Shown here: positions 14,242-20,471 of the stretch, piece by piece
Position numbering within the stretch: position 1 is the stretch's first letter
Layout: each line of letters opens with the position of its first letter
NCBI GenBank assembly: GCA_045805345.1
Contig: JBJMLK010000261.1
Coordinates: forward strand, 1 to 20,471
Source: AC-37 sp045805345
Lineage (GTDB): Bacteria; Actinomycetota; Thermoleophilia; Solirubrobacterales; Thermoleophilaceae
DNA length: 20,471 bases
Direction: 5' to 3'
Made by a program: the position numbers and the translations under genes
The notes under the pieces: generated by a model
What the model was told of the DNA's origin: nothing
Database searches by the model: none
What the model saw: only the letters and a program-made list of their open reading frames with translations

Positions 14242-15831
14242 ATGGGAGGGGCCCGGGCCATAGCGCTCGCCGCGGCCGTGCTGCTGCTGCTGCTCACCGC
14301 GGCGCCCGCGGCCTCGGCCGACACCTGGTACCCCGGCGACCTCCACGTCCACACGTGCTACTCGCACGACGCCTACTGCGGGCCTGCTGACGACAACACC
14401 GGGCCCGACACGTTCTACTCGTCGGGCGGAACCGTGATGGAGCGCTTCCTCGAGTCGAGCGGGAAGGGACTCGCGTTCCTCGCGATCACCGACCACGACG
14501 ACGTCCGCGCGCAGGCGGACCCCGACTACGGCGCGCACGGCGTGGCGCCGATCGCGGCGTACGAGACGTCGCTCGCCGGCGGCCACGCGCAGATGCTCGG
14601 CGCCACTCACGCGTACGACAAGGGCAGCGGCGACGCGGCGTCGACGAACGCGATGGCCGACGCCCTGCGCGCCGACGGCGGCGTCTTCCAGGCCAACCAC
14701 CCGTCGTACCGGCAGGGAAGTCCGGTCACGAGCTGCGCCGAGGTCGCCGCGAAGGACACGCCGATGCACTGGAAGTACGGCTTCGACGTCCAGCCCGACA
14801 CGATCGAGGTCTGGAACTCCACCTCGCTGATCCCGCCCTCGGAGCTCTTCTGGGAGTGCTGGCTCCAGCGCGGCGCGCGCATCGGCATGACCGGCGGCAG
14901 CGACACCCACGGCGCCACGCAGCCGTGGATCGGCTTCCCCACCACCTGGGTTCGCGCGGCCTCGACCAAGCAGGCCGACCTCCTGGCGGCTATCCGTGCC
15001 GGACGCACCACGGTCTCGCGCCTGCCCGCGCGCCAGGGCGGCGTGCGACTGCTGCTCGAGGCCGACCGCAACCGCGACGGCAACTACGAGTCGGGCATCG
15101 GCGACCAGGTCCCGCCCGGCACGCCGATGCGCGTCCGTGCCGACGACCTGCCGGGTCGCGGCCTCGTACGAGTCCGGGCCAACGGCACCACGCTGAAGGA
15201 GGACGACCTCAGCCCCGGCGGCGCCGTGACGTTCGACGCGCCGGCTGCGGCGGTCGGCTGGGTGCGCGCCACGCTCTACCTGGACGAGGGCAGGACGGCC
15301 GTCAGCCCCGCCTGCGGCCCGGGCTTCCCGACCGGCGACACCTTCGACCTGTGCTCGCAGGACCTGGCGACCGCGGCGATGACCTCGCCGATCTGGATCG
15401 GTCCCGAGGTGCCGCCGGCCACGCCTCCCCCGCATGGGGGTCCCCCGCCACACGGGGTCCCCGACTCGAACGAGCCGGACAACAAGCACCCCGTCCCGCC
15501 GGGCCGGCAATCCGGCGGCGGCGCCCCGCCGCCGGACGTCCCACCGCAGCGCGGCCGCGGCGCCCGGGTCCGTCACCTTCGGGTGGCCTGGGACCACGAG
15601 TCGAACAGGCGCCGCCCGCGCGTGCTGATCCATTGGTCCACCGTGAAGGGGCCGTTCGAGCTCCAGTCGCGCCGCGGCCACCGGCGCTGGCACCGCATCC
15701 GCCGGACCGACGGCAAGCGCCACGTGTTCCTGCACCTGCACCGCGGGCGGTGGACGTTCCGCATCCGCTCGACGCCGGCGTTCGGGCGGCCGGGGCCGTG
15801 GACCGTCACGCGCGCCCACATCGACCCGTAG
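14242..15831 (+). CDS. secreted PHP-domain metallohydrolase, CehA/McbA-like
   Basis: A 529-residue exported protein with a signal peptide (residues 1-26, ending AASA). The PHP metal-binding motifs appear in order: DLHVHTCYSHD (H35, H37), ITDHDD (D84, H85), YETS with GGHAQML (E108, H115), ANHPSY (H153) and GGSDTHG (D221, H223). This is the set of the CehA/McbA branch of PHP hydrolases, which cleave phosphoester or related bonds; the CehA/McbA enzymes themselves act on carbaryl. The substrate here is unknown. A second region (about 255-395) looks beta-rich. It is followed by a Pro/Gly/Arg linker with a repeated PPPHG unit and a basic C-terminal domain (about 450-529) resembling a fibronectin-like sandwich. 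The ATG at 14242 is set by the signal peptide. It diverges from the EEP gene, so two secreted phosphoesterase-type enzymes share one intergenic region. Confidence 0.88.
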   Translation: MGGARAIALAAAVLLLLLTAAPAASADTWYPGDLHVHTCYSHDAYCGPADDNTGPDTFYSSGGTVMERFLESSGKGLAFLAITDHDDVRAQADPDYGAHGVAPIAAYETSLAGGHAQMLGATHAYDKGSGDAASTNAMADALRADGGVFQANHPSYRQGSPVTSCAEVAAKDTPMHWKYGFDVQPDTIEVWNSTSLIPPSELFWECWLQRGARIGMTGGSDTHGATQPWIGFPTTWVRAASTKQADLLAAIRAGRTTVSRLPARQGGVRLLLEADRNRDGNYESGIGDQVPPGTPMRVRADDLPGRGLVRVRANGTTLKEDDLSPGGAVTFDAPAAAVGWVRATLYLDEGRTAVSPACGPGFPTGDTFDLCSQDLATAAMTSPIWIGPEVPPATPPPHGGPPPHGVPDSNEPDNKHPVPPGRQSGGGAPPPDVPPQRGRGARVRHLRVAWDHESNRRRPRVLIHWSTVKGPFELQSRRGHRRWHRIRRTDGKRHVFLHLHRGRWTFRIRSTPAFGRPGPWTVTRAHIDP

Positions 15832-15857
15832 CCCGCGTCGACCGCAAGCTCCGCGGA

Positions 15858-15863
15858 TACATT
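15858..15863 (+). promoter_or_regulatory. candidate -10 for a leaderless valS transcript
   Basis: TACATT fits TANNNT and ends 6 bases before the valS ATG, with no Shine-Dalgarno present. It lies in a 38-base gap after the PHP gene and is an AT-rich island in GC-rich surroundings. A poor -35 (GTCGAC, 15837-15842) is 15 bases upstream. Confidence 0.5.
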
Positions 15864-15869
15864 TCGCGG

Positions 15870-18404
15870 ATGCCCGCCGGCCTCCCGCAGAAGCCTTCGC
15901 TCGACGGCCTCGAGGAGCGCTGGTCCGAGCGCTGGGAGGCCGACGGCACCTACCGCTTCGACCGCGGCGCCGGCGGCCCGATCTACGCGATCGACACCCC
16001 GCCGCCCACCGTCAGCGGCTCGCTCCATGTCGGCCACGTCTTCTCGTACACGCACACGGACGTGATCGCGCGATTCCGCCGCATGCGCGGCGAGGAGGTC
16101 TTCTACCCGATGGGGTGGGACGACAACGGCCTGCCCACAGAGCGCCGGGTGCAGAACTACTTCGGCGTGCGCTGCGACCCCTCGCTGCCGTACGACCCCG
16201 GCTTCGAGCCACCGCCGGGGCCGCCCAAGCAGGCGGTCTCGATCTCGCGGCGCAACTTCGTGGAGCTCTGCCTGCGCCTGACGGTGGAGGACGAGAAGGC
16301 GTTCGAGGAGCTATGGCGCCGGCTCGGCCTGTCGGTCGACTGGGACCTGACCTACACGACGATCGGCGAGCGTGCCCAGCGCGCGTCTCAGCGCGCCTTC
16401 CTGCACCACCTCGACCGCGGCCTCGCGTACTCAGTGGAGGCGCCGACGCTGTGGGACGTCGACTTCCGAACCGCGGTGGCCCAGGCGGAGCTCGAGGACC
16501 GGACGATCCCGGGCGTCGCCTACCGCGTGATGTTCGACGACGTGGAGATCGAGACCACGCGGCCCGAGCTGATCGCCGCGTGCGTGGCGATGGTCGCGCA
16601 CCCCGACGACGAGCGCTACCGCGACCGCTTCGGCACCGAGGTGACCACGCCGCTGTTCGGCGTGCGCGTGCCGATCCGCCCCAGCGAGCGCGCGCAGCCC
16701 GACAAGGGCACCGGCATCGCGATGGTCTGCACCTTCGGCGACGTGACCGACGTGGAGTGGTGGCGCGAGCTCGACCTGCCGATCCGCTCGCTCGTGCAGC
16801 CCGACGGCAGGCTGCGCGACGTGCGCTGGGGGGAGGAGCCCGGATTCGAGGTCGCGGACCCGGCGCGCGCGCAGGCCGCGTACGACAGGCTCGCCGGCAA
16901 GCGTGCGAAGCAGGCGCAGGAGGAGATCGCCCAGCTGCTCGCCGAGGCCGGCGCGCTGGCCGCCGACCCGAGACCGCTCGAGCACCCGGTCAAGTTCTAC
17001 GAGAAGGGCGAGCGGCCGCTCGAGATCGTCACGAGCCGGCAGTGGTTCGTCAGGACGATGGAGCACGCGGAGGAGCTCAAGGCCCGCGGACGCGAGATGC
17101 GCTGGGTGCCGGAGTGGACGCGGACGCGCTACGAGAACTGGGTCGACGGGCTCAACACCGACTGGTGCATCAGCCGCCAGCGCTTCTTCGGCGTCCCGTT
17201 CCCGGTCTGGTACCCGGTGGGCGACGACGGCCTGGCGGACCACTCGCGCCCGATCCTGGCGGACGACTCGGTCCTCCCGCTCGACCCGTCGTCGGACACC
17301 CCGCCCGGCTACGACGAGGATCAGCGCGGCGCCGTCGGCGGCTTCGTCGGCGACCCCGACGTGATGGACACGTGGGCCACGTCGTCGCTGTCGCCGCAGA
17401 TCGCGGCCGGCTGGCGCGAGGACGACGAGCTGTTCGGCCGCGTCTTCCCGATGGACCTGCGCCCGCAGGCCCACGAGATCATCCGCACCTGGCTGTTCTC
17501 CACCGTCGTGCGGTCGCACTTCCTGCTCGACAGCGTGCCGTTCCGCAACTGCGCGATCTCGGGCTGGGTGCTCGACCCCGACCGCAAGAAGATCTCGAAG
17601 TCGAAGGGCAACGTGGTCACGCCGATGCCGATGCTCGAGCAGTTCGGGTCGGATGCGGTGCGCTACTGGGCGCTCAGCGGGCGGCCGGGCGTGGACACGG
17701 CGTTCGACGACAACAAGATGAAGGTCGGCCGGCGGCTGGCCACCAAGCTGCTGAACGCCTCGCGCTTCGTGCTCGGCCACGAGGGACCGGCCGCGCCGCC
17801 CACCTGGCCGCTCGACGTGGCGATGCTGCGGCGGCTGGCGGACACGCTCGACTCCGTCACCGGCCTGTACGAGGAGTACGACTACGCGCGCGCGCTCGAG
17901 CGCACCGAGGACTTCTTCTGGTGGTTCTGCGACAACTACCTCGAGCTGGTGAAGGGGCGCCGCTACGGCGCCGAGTCGAACCCGGAGGCGGCGGCCTCGG
18001 CCAACGGCGCGCTGCGCACGGCGCTCGAGGCGCAGCTGCGGATGTTCGCCCCGGCGTTGCCGTTCGTGTCCGAGGAGGTGTGGTCGTGGTGGCGCGAGGG
18101 ATCGGTGCACCGGGCCGCATGGCCGCGCGGCGAGGACCTGCTCGGCTCGCCCGCGACCGACGGCGCGCCCGACGGCCTGCTCGACGTTGCCGCCGACGTG
18201 CTGTCCGAGATCCGCAAGGCCAAGTCGAACGCCCAGCTGCCGATGCGCGCCGAGGTGGCGCGCGCCGTGGTGCGCGACTCCGACGAGCGGCTCGGCCTGC
18301 TCGGCGAGGTCGAGGCCGACGTCGTCGAGGCCGGGCGGGTGGCCGCCCTCGACAAGGTGGCCGGCGACGACTTCAGCGTCGATGTCGAGTTCGCCGACCC
18401 GTAG
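15870..18404 (+). CDS. valS: valine--tRNA ligase, actinobacterial-type short form
   Basis: An 844-residue class Ia synthetase that charges tRNA-Val in the cytoplasm. The ATP-binding HIGH motif is HVGH (53-56, in GSLHVGHVF) and the KMSKS loop is KISKS (574-578). The editing (CP1) domain shows ETTRPE and GTGIAMVCTFGDVTDVEWW, so deacylation of mischarged Thr-tRNA should be intact. MGWDDNGLPTERRVQNYFGV is the signature of the streptomycete/rickettsial type (the group labelled alt_valS by NCBI, from memory) rather than the E. coli type. The protein ends at DFSVDVEFADP, soon after the anticodon-binding helices, without the C-terminal coiled-coil arm of the usual bacterial enzyme. The ATG at 15870 directly precedes the conserved GLPQKPSLDGLEERW. 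Its last 23 bases overlap the start of the M14 peptidase gene. Confidence 0.96.
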   Translation: MPAGLPQKPSLDGLEERWSERWEADGTYRFDRGAGGPIYAIDTPPPTVSGSLHVGHVFSYTHTDVIARFRRMRGEEVFYPMGWDDNGLPTERRVQNYFGVRCDPSLPYDPGFEPPPGPPKQAVSISRRNFVELCLRLTVEDEKAFEELWRRLGLSVDWDLTYTTIGERAQRASQRAFLHHLDRGLAYSVEAPTLWDVDFRTAVAQAELEDRTIPGVAYRVMFDDVEIETTRPELIAACVAMVAHPDDERYRDRFGTEVTTPLFGVRVPIRPSERAQPDKGTGIAMVCTFGDVTDVEWWRELDLPIRSLVQPDGRLRDVRWGEEPGFEVADPARAQAAYDRLAGKRAKQAQEEIAQLLAEAGALAADPRPLEHPVKFYEKGERPLEIVTSRQWFVRTMEHAEELKARGREMRWVPEWTRTRYENWVDGLNTDWCISRQRFFGVPFPVWYPVGDDGLADHSRPILADDSVLPLDPSSDTPPGYDEDQRGAVGGFVGDPDVMDTWATSSLSPQIAAGWREDDELFGRVFPMDLRPQAHEIIRTWLFSTVVRSHFLLDSVPFRNCAISGWVLDPDRKKISKSKGNVVTPMPMLEQFGSDAVRYWALSGRPGVDTAFDDNKMKVGRRLATKLLNASRFVLGHEGPAAPPTWPLDVAMLRRLADTLDSVTGLYEEYDYARALERTEDFFWWFCDNYLELVKGRRYGAESNPEAAASANGALRTALEAQLRMFAPALPFVSEEVWSWWREGSVHRAAWPRGEDLLGSPATDGAPDGLLDVAADVLSEIRKAKSNAQLPMRAEVARAVVRDSDERLGLLGEVEADVVEAGRVAALDKVAGDDFSVDVEFADP

Positions 18405-19131
18405 CCGCGCGCGCGTCGCGGCGCTGGCCGCGCTGGCGGTCGCTTGCATCGCCGCAACCCCGGTGCACACCGAGCGAATCGGCCGCTCCGTGGACGACCG
18501 CCCGATCCGCGCGATCAGGGTCGGACCGGCGGATGCAGCGCGGTCGGTGCTCGTGGTGGGCGAGATACACGGGAACGAGCGGGCCGGGGAGGCGGTCACA
18601 CGGCGGCTGCGGCACGCGAAGCCGCCGAGCGGCGTCGCGCTGTGGCTGGTGGACGAGCTCAATCCCGACGGCGCCCGCGCGGACACGCGTCAGAACGCGC
18701 ACGGCGTGGACCTGAACCGCAACTTCAACTGGCGCTGGCAGCCGCAGGACAAGCCGTGGGGCACCTACTACTCGGGCCCGGGCGCGTTCTCGGAGCCGGA
18801 GTCGCGCGCGGCCAAGCGGCTGATCAAGCGCATCCGCCCGCGCGTGGCGATCTGGTACCACCAGCACATGGCGCTGGTCGACGACCCGTCCGAGGCCGAC
18901 GACCGGATCGCCCGCCGCTACGCGAAGCTCGTGGGCCTGCCGTTCGAGCACCTGCCGCGCTATCACGGCATCGCCACCGGCTGGGAGAACCACCACATCG
19001 AGCACGGCACCGCCTTCGTGGTCGAGCTGCCGGCGGGCTCGCTGTCGAACGCCGGCGAGCACACGCACGCGGTCGCGGTGCTCGACCTGGCGAAGCGCTA
19101 CGCGGCGTCGAACCCCTCCGCCGGCAGGTGA
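18382..19131 (+). CDS. exported M14-family zinc carboxypeptidase (murein peptide amidase-like)
   Basis: A 249-residue protein whose ATG lies inside the last 23 bases of valS in another frame. This start gives a good signal sequence (RSRAR then a hydrophobic stretch to about residue 26). M14 catalytic residues are visible: the zinc ligands H63 and E66 in GEIHGNE, the substrate-binding N112/R113 in GVDLNRNFN, a histidine ligand in WYHQHM (H160 or H162) and the general base E215 in FVVELPAG. It is short and resembles MpaA-type amidases that trim murein peptides, so a cell-wall role is plausible; the substrate is inferred. A cysteine at 22 (LAVAC) is close to, but not, a standard lipobox. Coupling to valS looks positional rather than functional. 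A long imperfect palindrome follows its stop. Confidence 0.88.
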   Translation: MSSSPTRSRARVAALAALAVACIAATPVHTERIGRSVDDRPIRAIRVGPADAARSVLVVGEIHGNERAGEAVTRRLRHAKPPSGVALWLVDELNPDGARADTRQNAHGVDLNRNFNWRWQPQDKPWGTYYSGPGAFSEPESRAAKRLIKRIRPRVAIWYHQHMALVDDPSEADDRIARRYAKLVGLPFEHLPRYHGIATGWENHHIEHGTAFVVELPAGSLSNAGEHTHAVAVLDLAKRYAASNPSAGR

Positions 19132-19137
19132 GGTGAC

Positions 19138-19182
19138 CGTGGTTGCACTTGTGCACCTATAAGGACCACAACTGCAACCTCG
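19138..19182. repeat. 45-base imperfect palindrome downstream of the M14 gene
   Basis: The left arm CGTGGTTGCACTTGTG (19138-19153) and right arm CACAACTGCAACCTCG (19167-19182) are reverse complements at 14 of 16 positions, and CCT-ATA-AGG pairs at the exact centre. It lies between the M14 stop and the convergent thioesterase stop, so it may act as a bidirectional terminator hairpin, although neither side has a T tract. It is clearly more AT-rich than its surroundings. The rest of the 102-base gap (to 19233) shows nothing else I can name. Confidence 0.55.
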
Positions 19183-19233
19183 CCATGGACGGCACCCCGT
19201 AAAAGCCGCAGTTTGCGAGGGGGGAGCCGGACG

Positions 19234-19641
19234 CTACGGGGAGCCGGAGGCGGTGGCGCCCTCGGCGTGCTGCGCCACGTCGATCAACCGCCGCTCGTGC
19301 GTGCCGACCCCGATCACGCGGTCCCCTTCGCGCACCTCCACGTCGAATCGCAGCTTGCGGCCGTCGACGACCTCCGTCAGCACCGCGGAGACGGTGCACA
19401 CCGCGCCCTCCACGGCGCCCGCGACGTGCTTGATGCAGACCTCGAACCCGACAGTGGCCTTGCCGTCGTCCAGGTGCTCGTAGGCGAGCAGCGCGGCGTT
19501 GCGCTCGATCATCCCGACGAGCCCCGGGGTCGAGAGCACGGACACGCCGATCGTGCCGCCGACGTCGGTCAGCAGCACTCCCTCGACGGTGAACTCGTCG
19601 CTGCGCGATGCCCCGGGCTCGAGCGGCACGGCGGGGATCAT
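19234..19641 (-). CDS. FlK-like hotdog thioesterase
   Basis: A 135-residue hotdog-fold protein resembling fluoroacetyl-CoA thioesterase FlK and its many relatives. All three FlK catalytic positions have counterparts: Thr38 (VLSTPGLV), Glu46 (MIERNA) and His72 (IKHVAG). Their spacing is the same as in FlK (Thr42, Glu50, His76). The strands VGFEVCIKH, LTEVVDGRKLRFDVEV and GTHERRLIDV complete the fold. Close relatives are widespread and mostly act as general acyl-CoA thioesterases, so true fluoroacetate resistance should not be assumed; the FlK gate residues cannot be judged by eye. The ATG at 19641 is chosen because it precedes the conserved domain. It diverges from the serine hydrolase gene with 26 bases between the starts. 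Confidence 0.85.
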   Translation of the reverse strand: MIPAVPLEPGASRSDEFTVEGVLLTDVGGTIGVSVLSTPGLVGMIERNAALLAYEHLDDGKATVGFEVCIKHVAGAVEGAVCTVSAVLTEVVDGRKLRFDVEVREGDRVIGVGTHERRLIDVAQHAEGATASGSP

Positions 19642-19654
19642 ACGGCTGCGGCTG

Positions 19655-19660
19655 TAGCCT
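19655..19660 (+). promoter_or_regulatory. candidate -10 for a leaderless serine hydrolase transcript
   Basis: TAGCCT fits TANNNT and ends 7 bases before the TTG at 19668. There is no Shine-Dalgarno in the 26-base divergent gap, which supports a leaderless start. The -35 would fall in the thioesterase coding sequence. Confidence 0.4.
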
Positions 19661-19667
19661 GCGGCCC

Positions 19668-20471
19668 TTGACGCACCCGGTGGTTTACGGCGACGTCGCA
19701 CCCGGCTTCGAGGCCGTGGCCGACGAGTTCCGGCGCAACTTCGGCGAGCGCAAGGAGCTGGGCGCGGCCTGCGCGGTCTACCACCGCGGCGAGAAGGTGG
19801 TCGACCTCTGGGGCGGCCACCGCGACCGCCACCGCACGCGCTCGTGGCTCGAGGACACGCTCGTGGTCGTCTTCTCCACCTCGAAGGGACTCAGCGCGGT
19901 GGCGGTGGCGCTGGCCCGCTCCCGCGGCCTGCTCGACTACGACGAGCGCGTGGCCGCGTACTGGCCGGAGTTCGCGGAGAACGGAAAGGACGAGGTCACG
20001 GTCCGCCAGCTCCTGGCGCACGAGGCGGGGGTGGCGGCCGTCGACGTGCCGCTCACTCCGCGGATGCTGGCCGACCCCGACGCGGTCGCCGCCGCCATCG
20101 CGCCGCAGCGACCGAACTGGACGCCCGGCCGCCGCCACGGCTACCACGCCCTCAGCCTCGGCTTCTACGAGAGCGAGCTGATCCGGCGCGTGGACCCCGA
20201 GCGACGCACGATCGGCCGCTTCTTCGCCGACGAGATCGCCGGCCCGCTGGGCGTCGAGTTCTACTTCGGCGTCCCGGCGGACGTGCCGGACGAACGGATC
20301 GCGGAGATCAAGGGCTACCGGCGCGCCGAGGTGCTGCTCCACATCGGGCCGATGCCGGCGCCGATGATCCTCGGCTTCACCCGCCGCAGCTCGCTCACGT
20401 TCCGCGCCTTCGGCAACCCGCGGCTGCGCGGGGCGTCCGACCTCGACGCGCCCCAGTGGCGCGCCGTGGAG
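19668..20471 (+). CDS. beta-lactamase-fold serine hydrolase (class C/EstB-like), runs off the right edge
   Basis: An open frame of 268 codons to the window edge. It reads THPVVYGDVAPGFEAVADEF, then LGAACAVYHRGEKVVDLWGG, the usual beginning of actinobacterial serine hydrolases of the beta-lactamase/esterase EstB group. The catalytic tetrad is STSK (Ser70, Lys73). The tyrosine motif is Y159-HA in HGYHALSLGFYESE, close to the YHALS form of EstB-type esterases and unlike the YAN of true AmpC. VRQLLAHEAGV between them is also typical. The likely role is hydrolysis of esters or amides; antibiotic resistance is not implied. There is no signal peptide, so it is probably cytoplasmic. The TTG at 19668 is preferred over the in-frame GTG at 19680 because it gives the family-like MTHPxV beginning and the right distance from a -10 box. 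The C-terminal part, including the third motif, lies outside. Confidence 0.85.
   Translation, partial: MTHPVVYGDVAPGFEAVADEFRRNFGERKELGAACAVYHRGEKVVDLWGGHRDRHRTRSWLEDTLVVVFSTSKGLSAVAVALARSRGLLDYDERVAAYWPEFAENGKDEVTVRQLLAHEAGVAAVDVPLTPRMLADPDAVAAAIAPQRPNWTPGRRHGYHALSLGFYESELIRRVDPERRTIGRFFADEIAGPLGVEFYFGVPADVPDERIAEIKGYRRAEVLLHIGPMPAPMILGFTRRSSLTFRAFGNPRLRGASDLDAPQWRAVE

Noticed and set aside
14856..15869. An N-terminal extension of valS by about 338 residues
   Set aside because: It is an out-of-frame reading of the PHP gene. The ATG at 15870 matches the family start and has a -10 box.
16431..18686. A 751-codon minus-strand frame antisense to valS
   Set aside because: Low-complexity shadow of valS with no domain.
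19185..19202. A five-codon mini-ORF (ATG to TAA) just after the 45-base palindrome
   Set aside because: No ribosome binding site and far too short to support; chance is sufficient.
19178..19220. A second stem (CCTCGC with GCGAGG) next to the palindrome, considered as a riboswitch-like alternative fold
   Set aside because: Only six base pairs across a 31-base loop, it competes with the stronger palindrome, and no downstream gene lies on that strand.
19638..20342. A 234-codon minus-strand frame opposite the serine hydrolase
   Set aside because: The plus strand carries clear STSK and YHALS motifs. The minus reading has no family features.
19668..20471. Calling the serine hydrolase an AmpC beta-lactamase (resistance gene)
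   Set aside because: The YHALS motif and lack of a signal peptide fit EstB-like cytoplasmic esterases rather than AmpC.
1..20471. Mobile elements, CRISPR, phage or a new defence system
   Set aside because: No transposase, integrase, repeat-spacer pattern, nuclease-helicase pair or toxin-antitoxin pair was seen. The only composition outlier is the EEP gene.

Overview
This is a gene-dense window from a very high-GC bacterial chromosome. It holds 20 protein-coding genes: 18 complete, one cut by the left edge and one cut by the right edge. The composition (roughly 70-75% GC, GTG and TTG starts, very short gaps) and gene content point to a soil-type actinobacterium. The short actinobacterial-type valyl-tRNA synthetase, two F420-type enzymes, a DUF7218-like protein, a CRP-like regulator without a recognisable nucleotide-binding cassette, and secreted proteins with basic C-terminal tails suggest Thermoleophilia/Solirubrobacterales. 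That assignment is inference from family resemblance. I see no rRNA, tRNA, CRISPR array, insertion sequence or phage gene. No stretch over 300 bases lacks a gene; the longest gap is 145 bases.

Region 1 (1-7209). A patatin-like phospholipase (left edge, minus) diverges from an unrecognised secreted protein. That protein converges with an EntS-type MFS transporter, which sits 15 bases downstream of a small DUF6812-like gene. Divergent from this pair is a tight plus-strand run: a Tat-exported flavin amine oxidase, a secreted beta-propeller protein and a RarD-type permease, with 7- and 3-base gaps.

Region 2 (7214-12956). A GNAT acetyltransferase diverges from a DUF2071 gene that is ATGA-coupled to a phytoene-dehydrogenase-like FAD oxidoreductase. 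The oxidoreductase shares its stop site with a small basic DUF7218-like protein, which has a sigma-B/SigF-like promoter. Upstream on the same strand is an operon of an F420-type PPOX-class protein and a CRP-like regulator. It starts head-to-head, 3 bases away, with a luciferase-like (LLM) flavin/F420 oxidoreductase, followed by a small membrane protein.

Region 3 (13008-20471). A secreted EEP-fold nuclease/phosphatase, with visibly lower GC than its neighbours, diverges from a secreted PHP metallohydrolase. Next come valS and an exported M14 zinc carboxypeptidase that overlaps the end of valS. A FlK-like thioesterase then diverges from a beta-lactamase-fold serine hydrolase that runs off the right edge.

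Overall the window looks like core chromosome (valS) set among redox, export and secreted-hydrolase genes. I found no obvious new multi-gene defence or mobile system. The signals most worth a second look are regulatory: a stress-type promoter on the DUF7218-like gene, a 45-base imperfect palindrome whose half-site recurs in the EEP promoter, several apparently leaderless starts, and the head-to-head F420 gene cluster with its own regulator.
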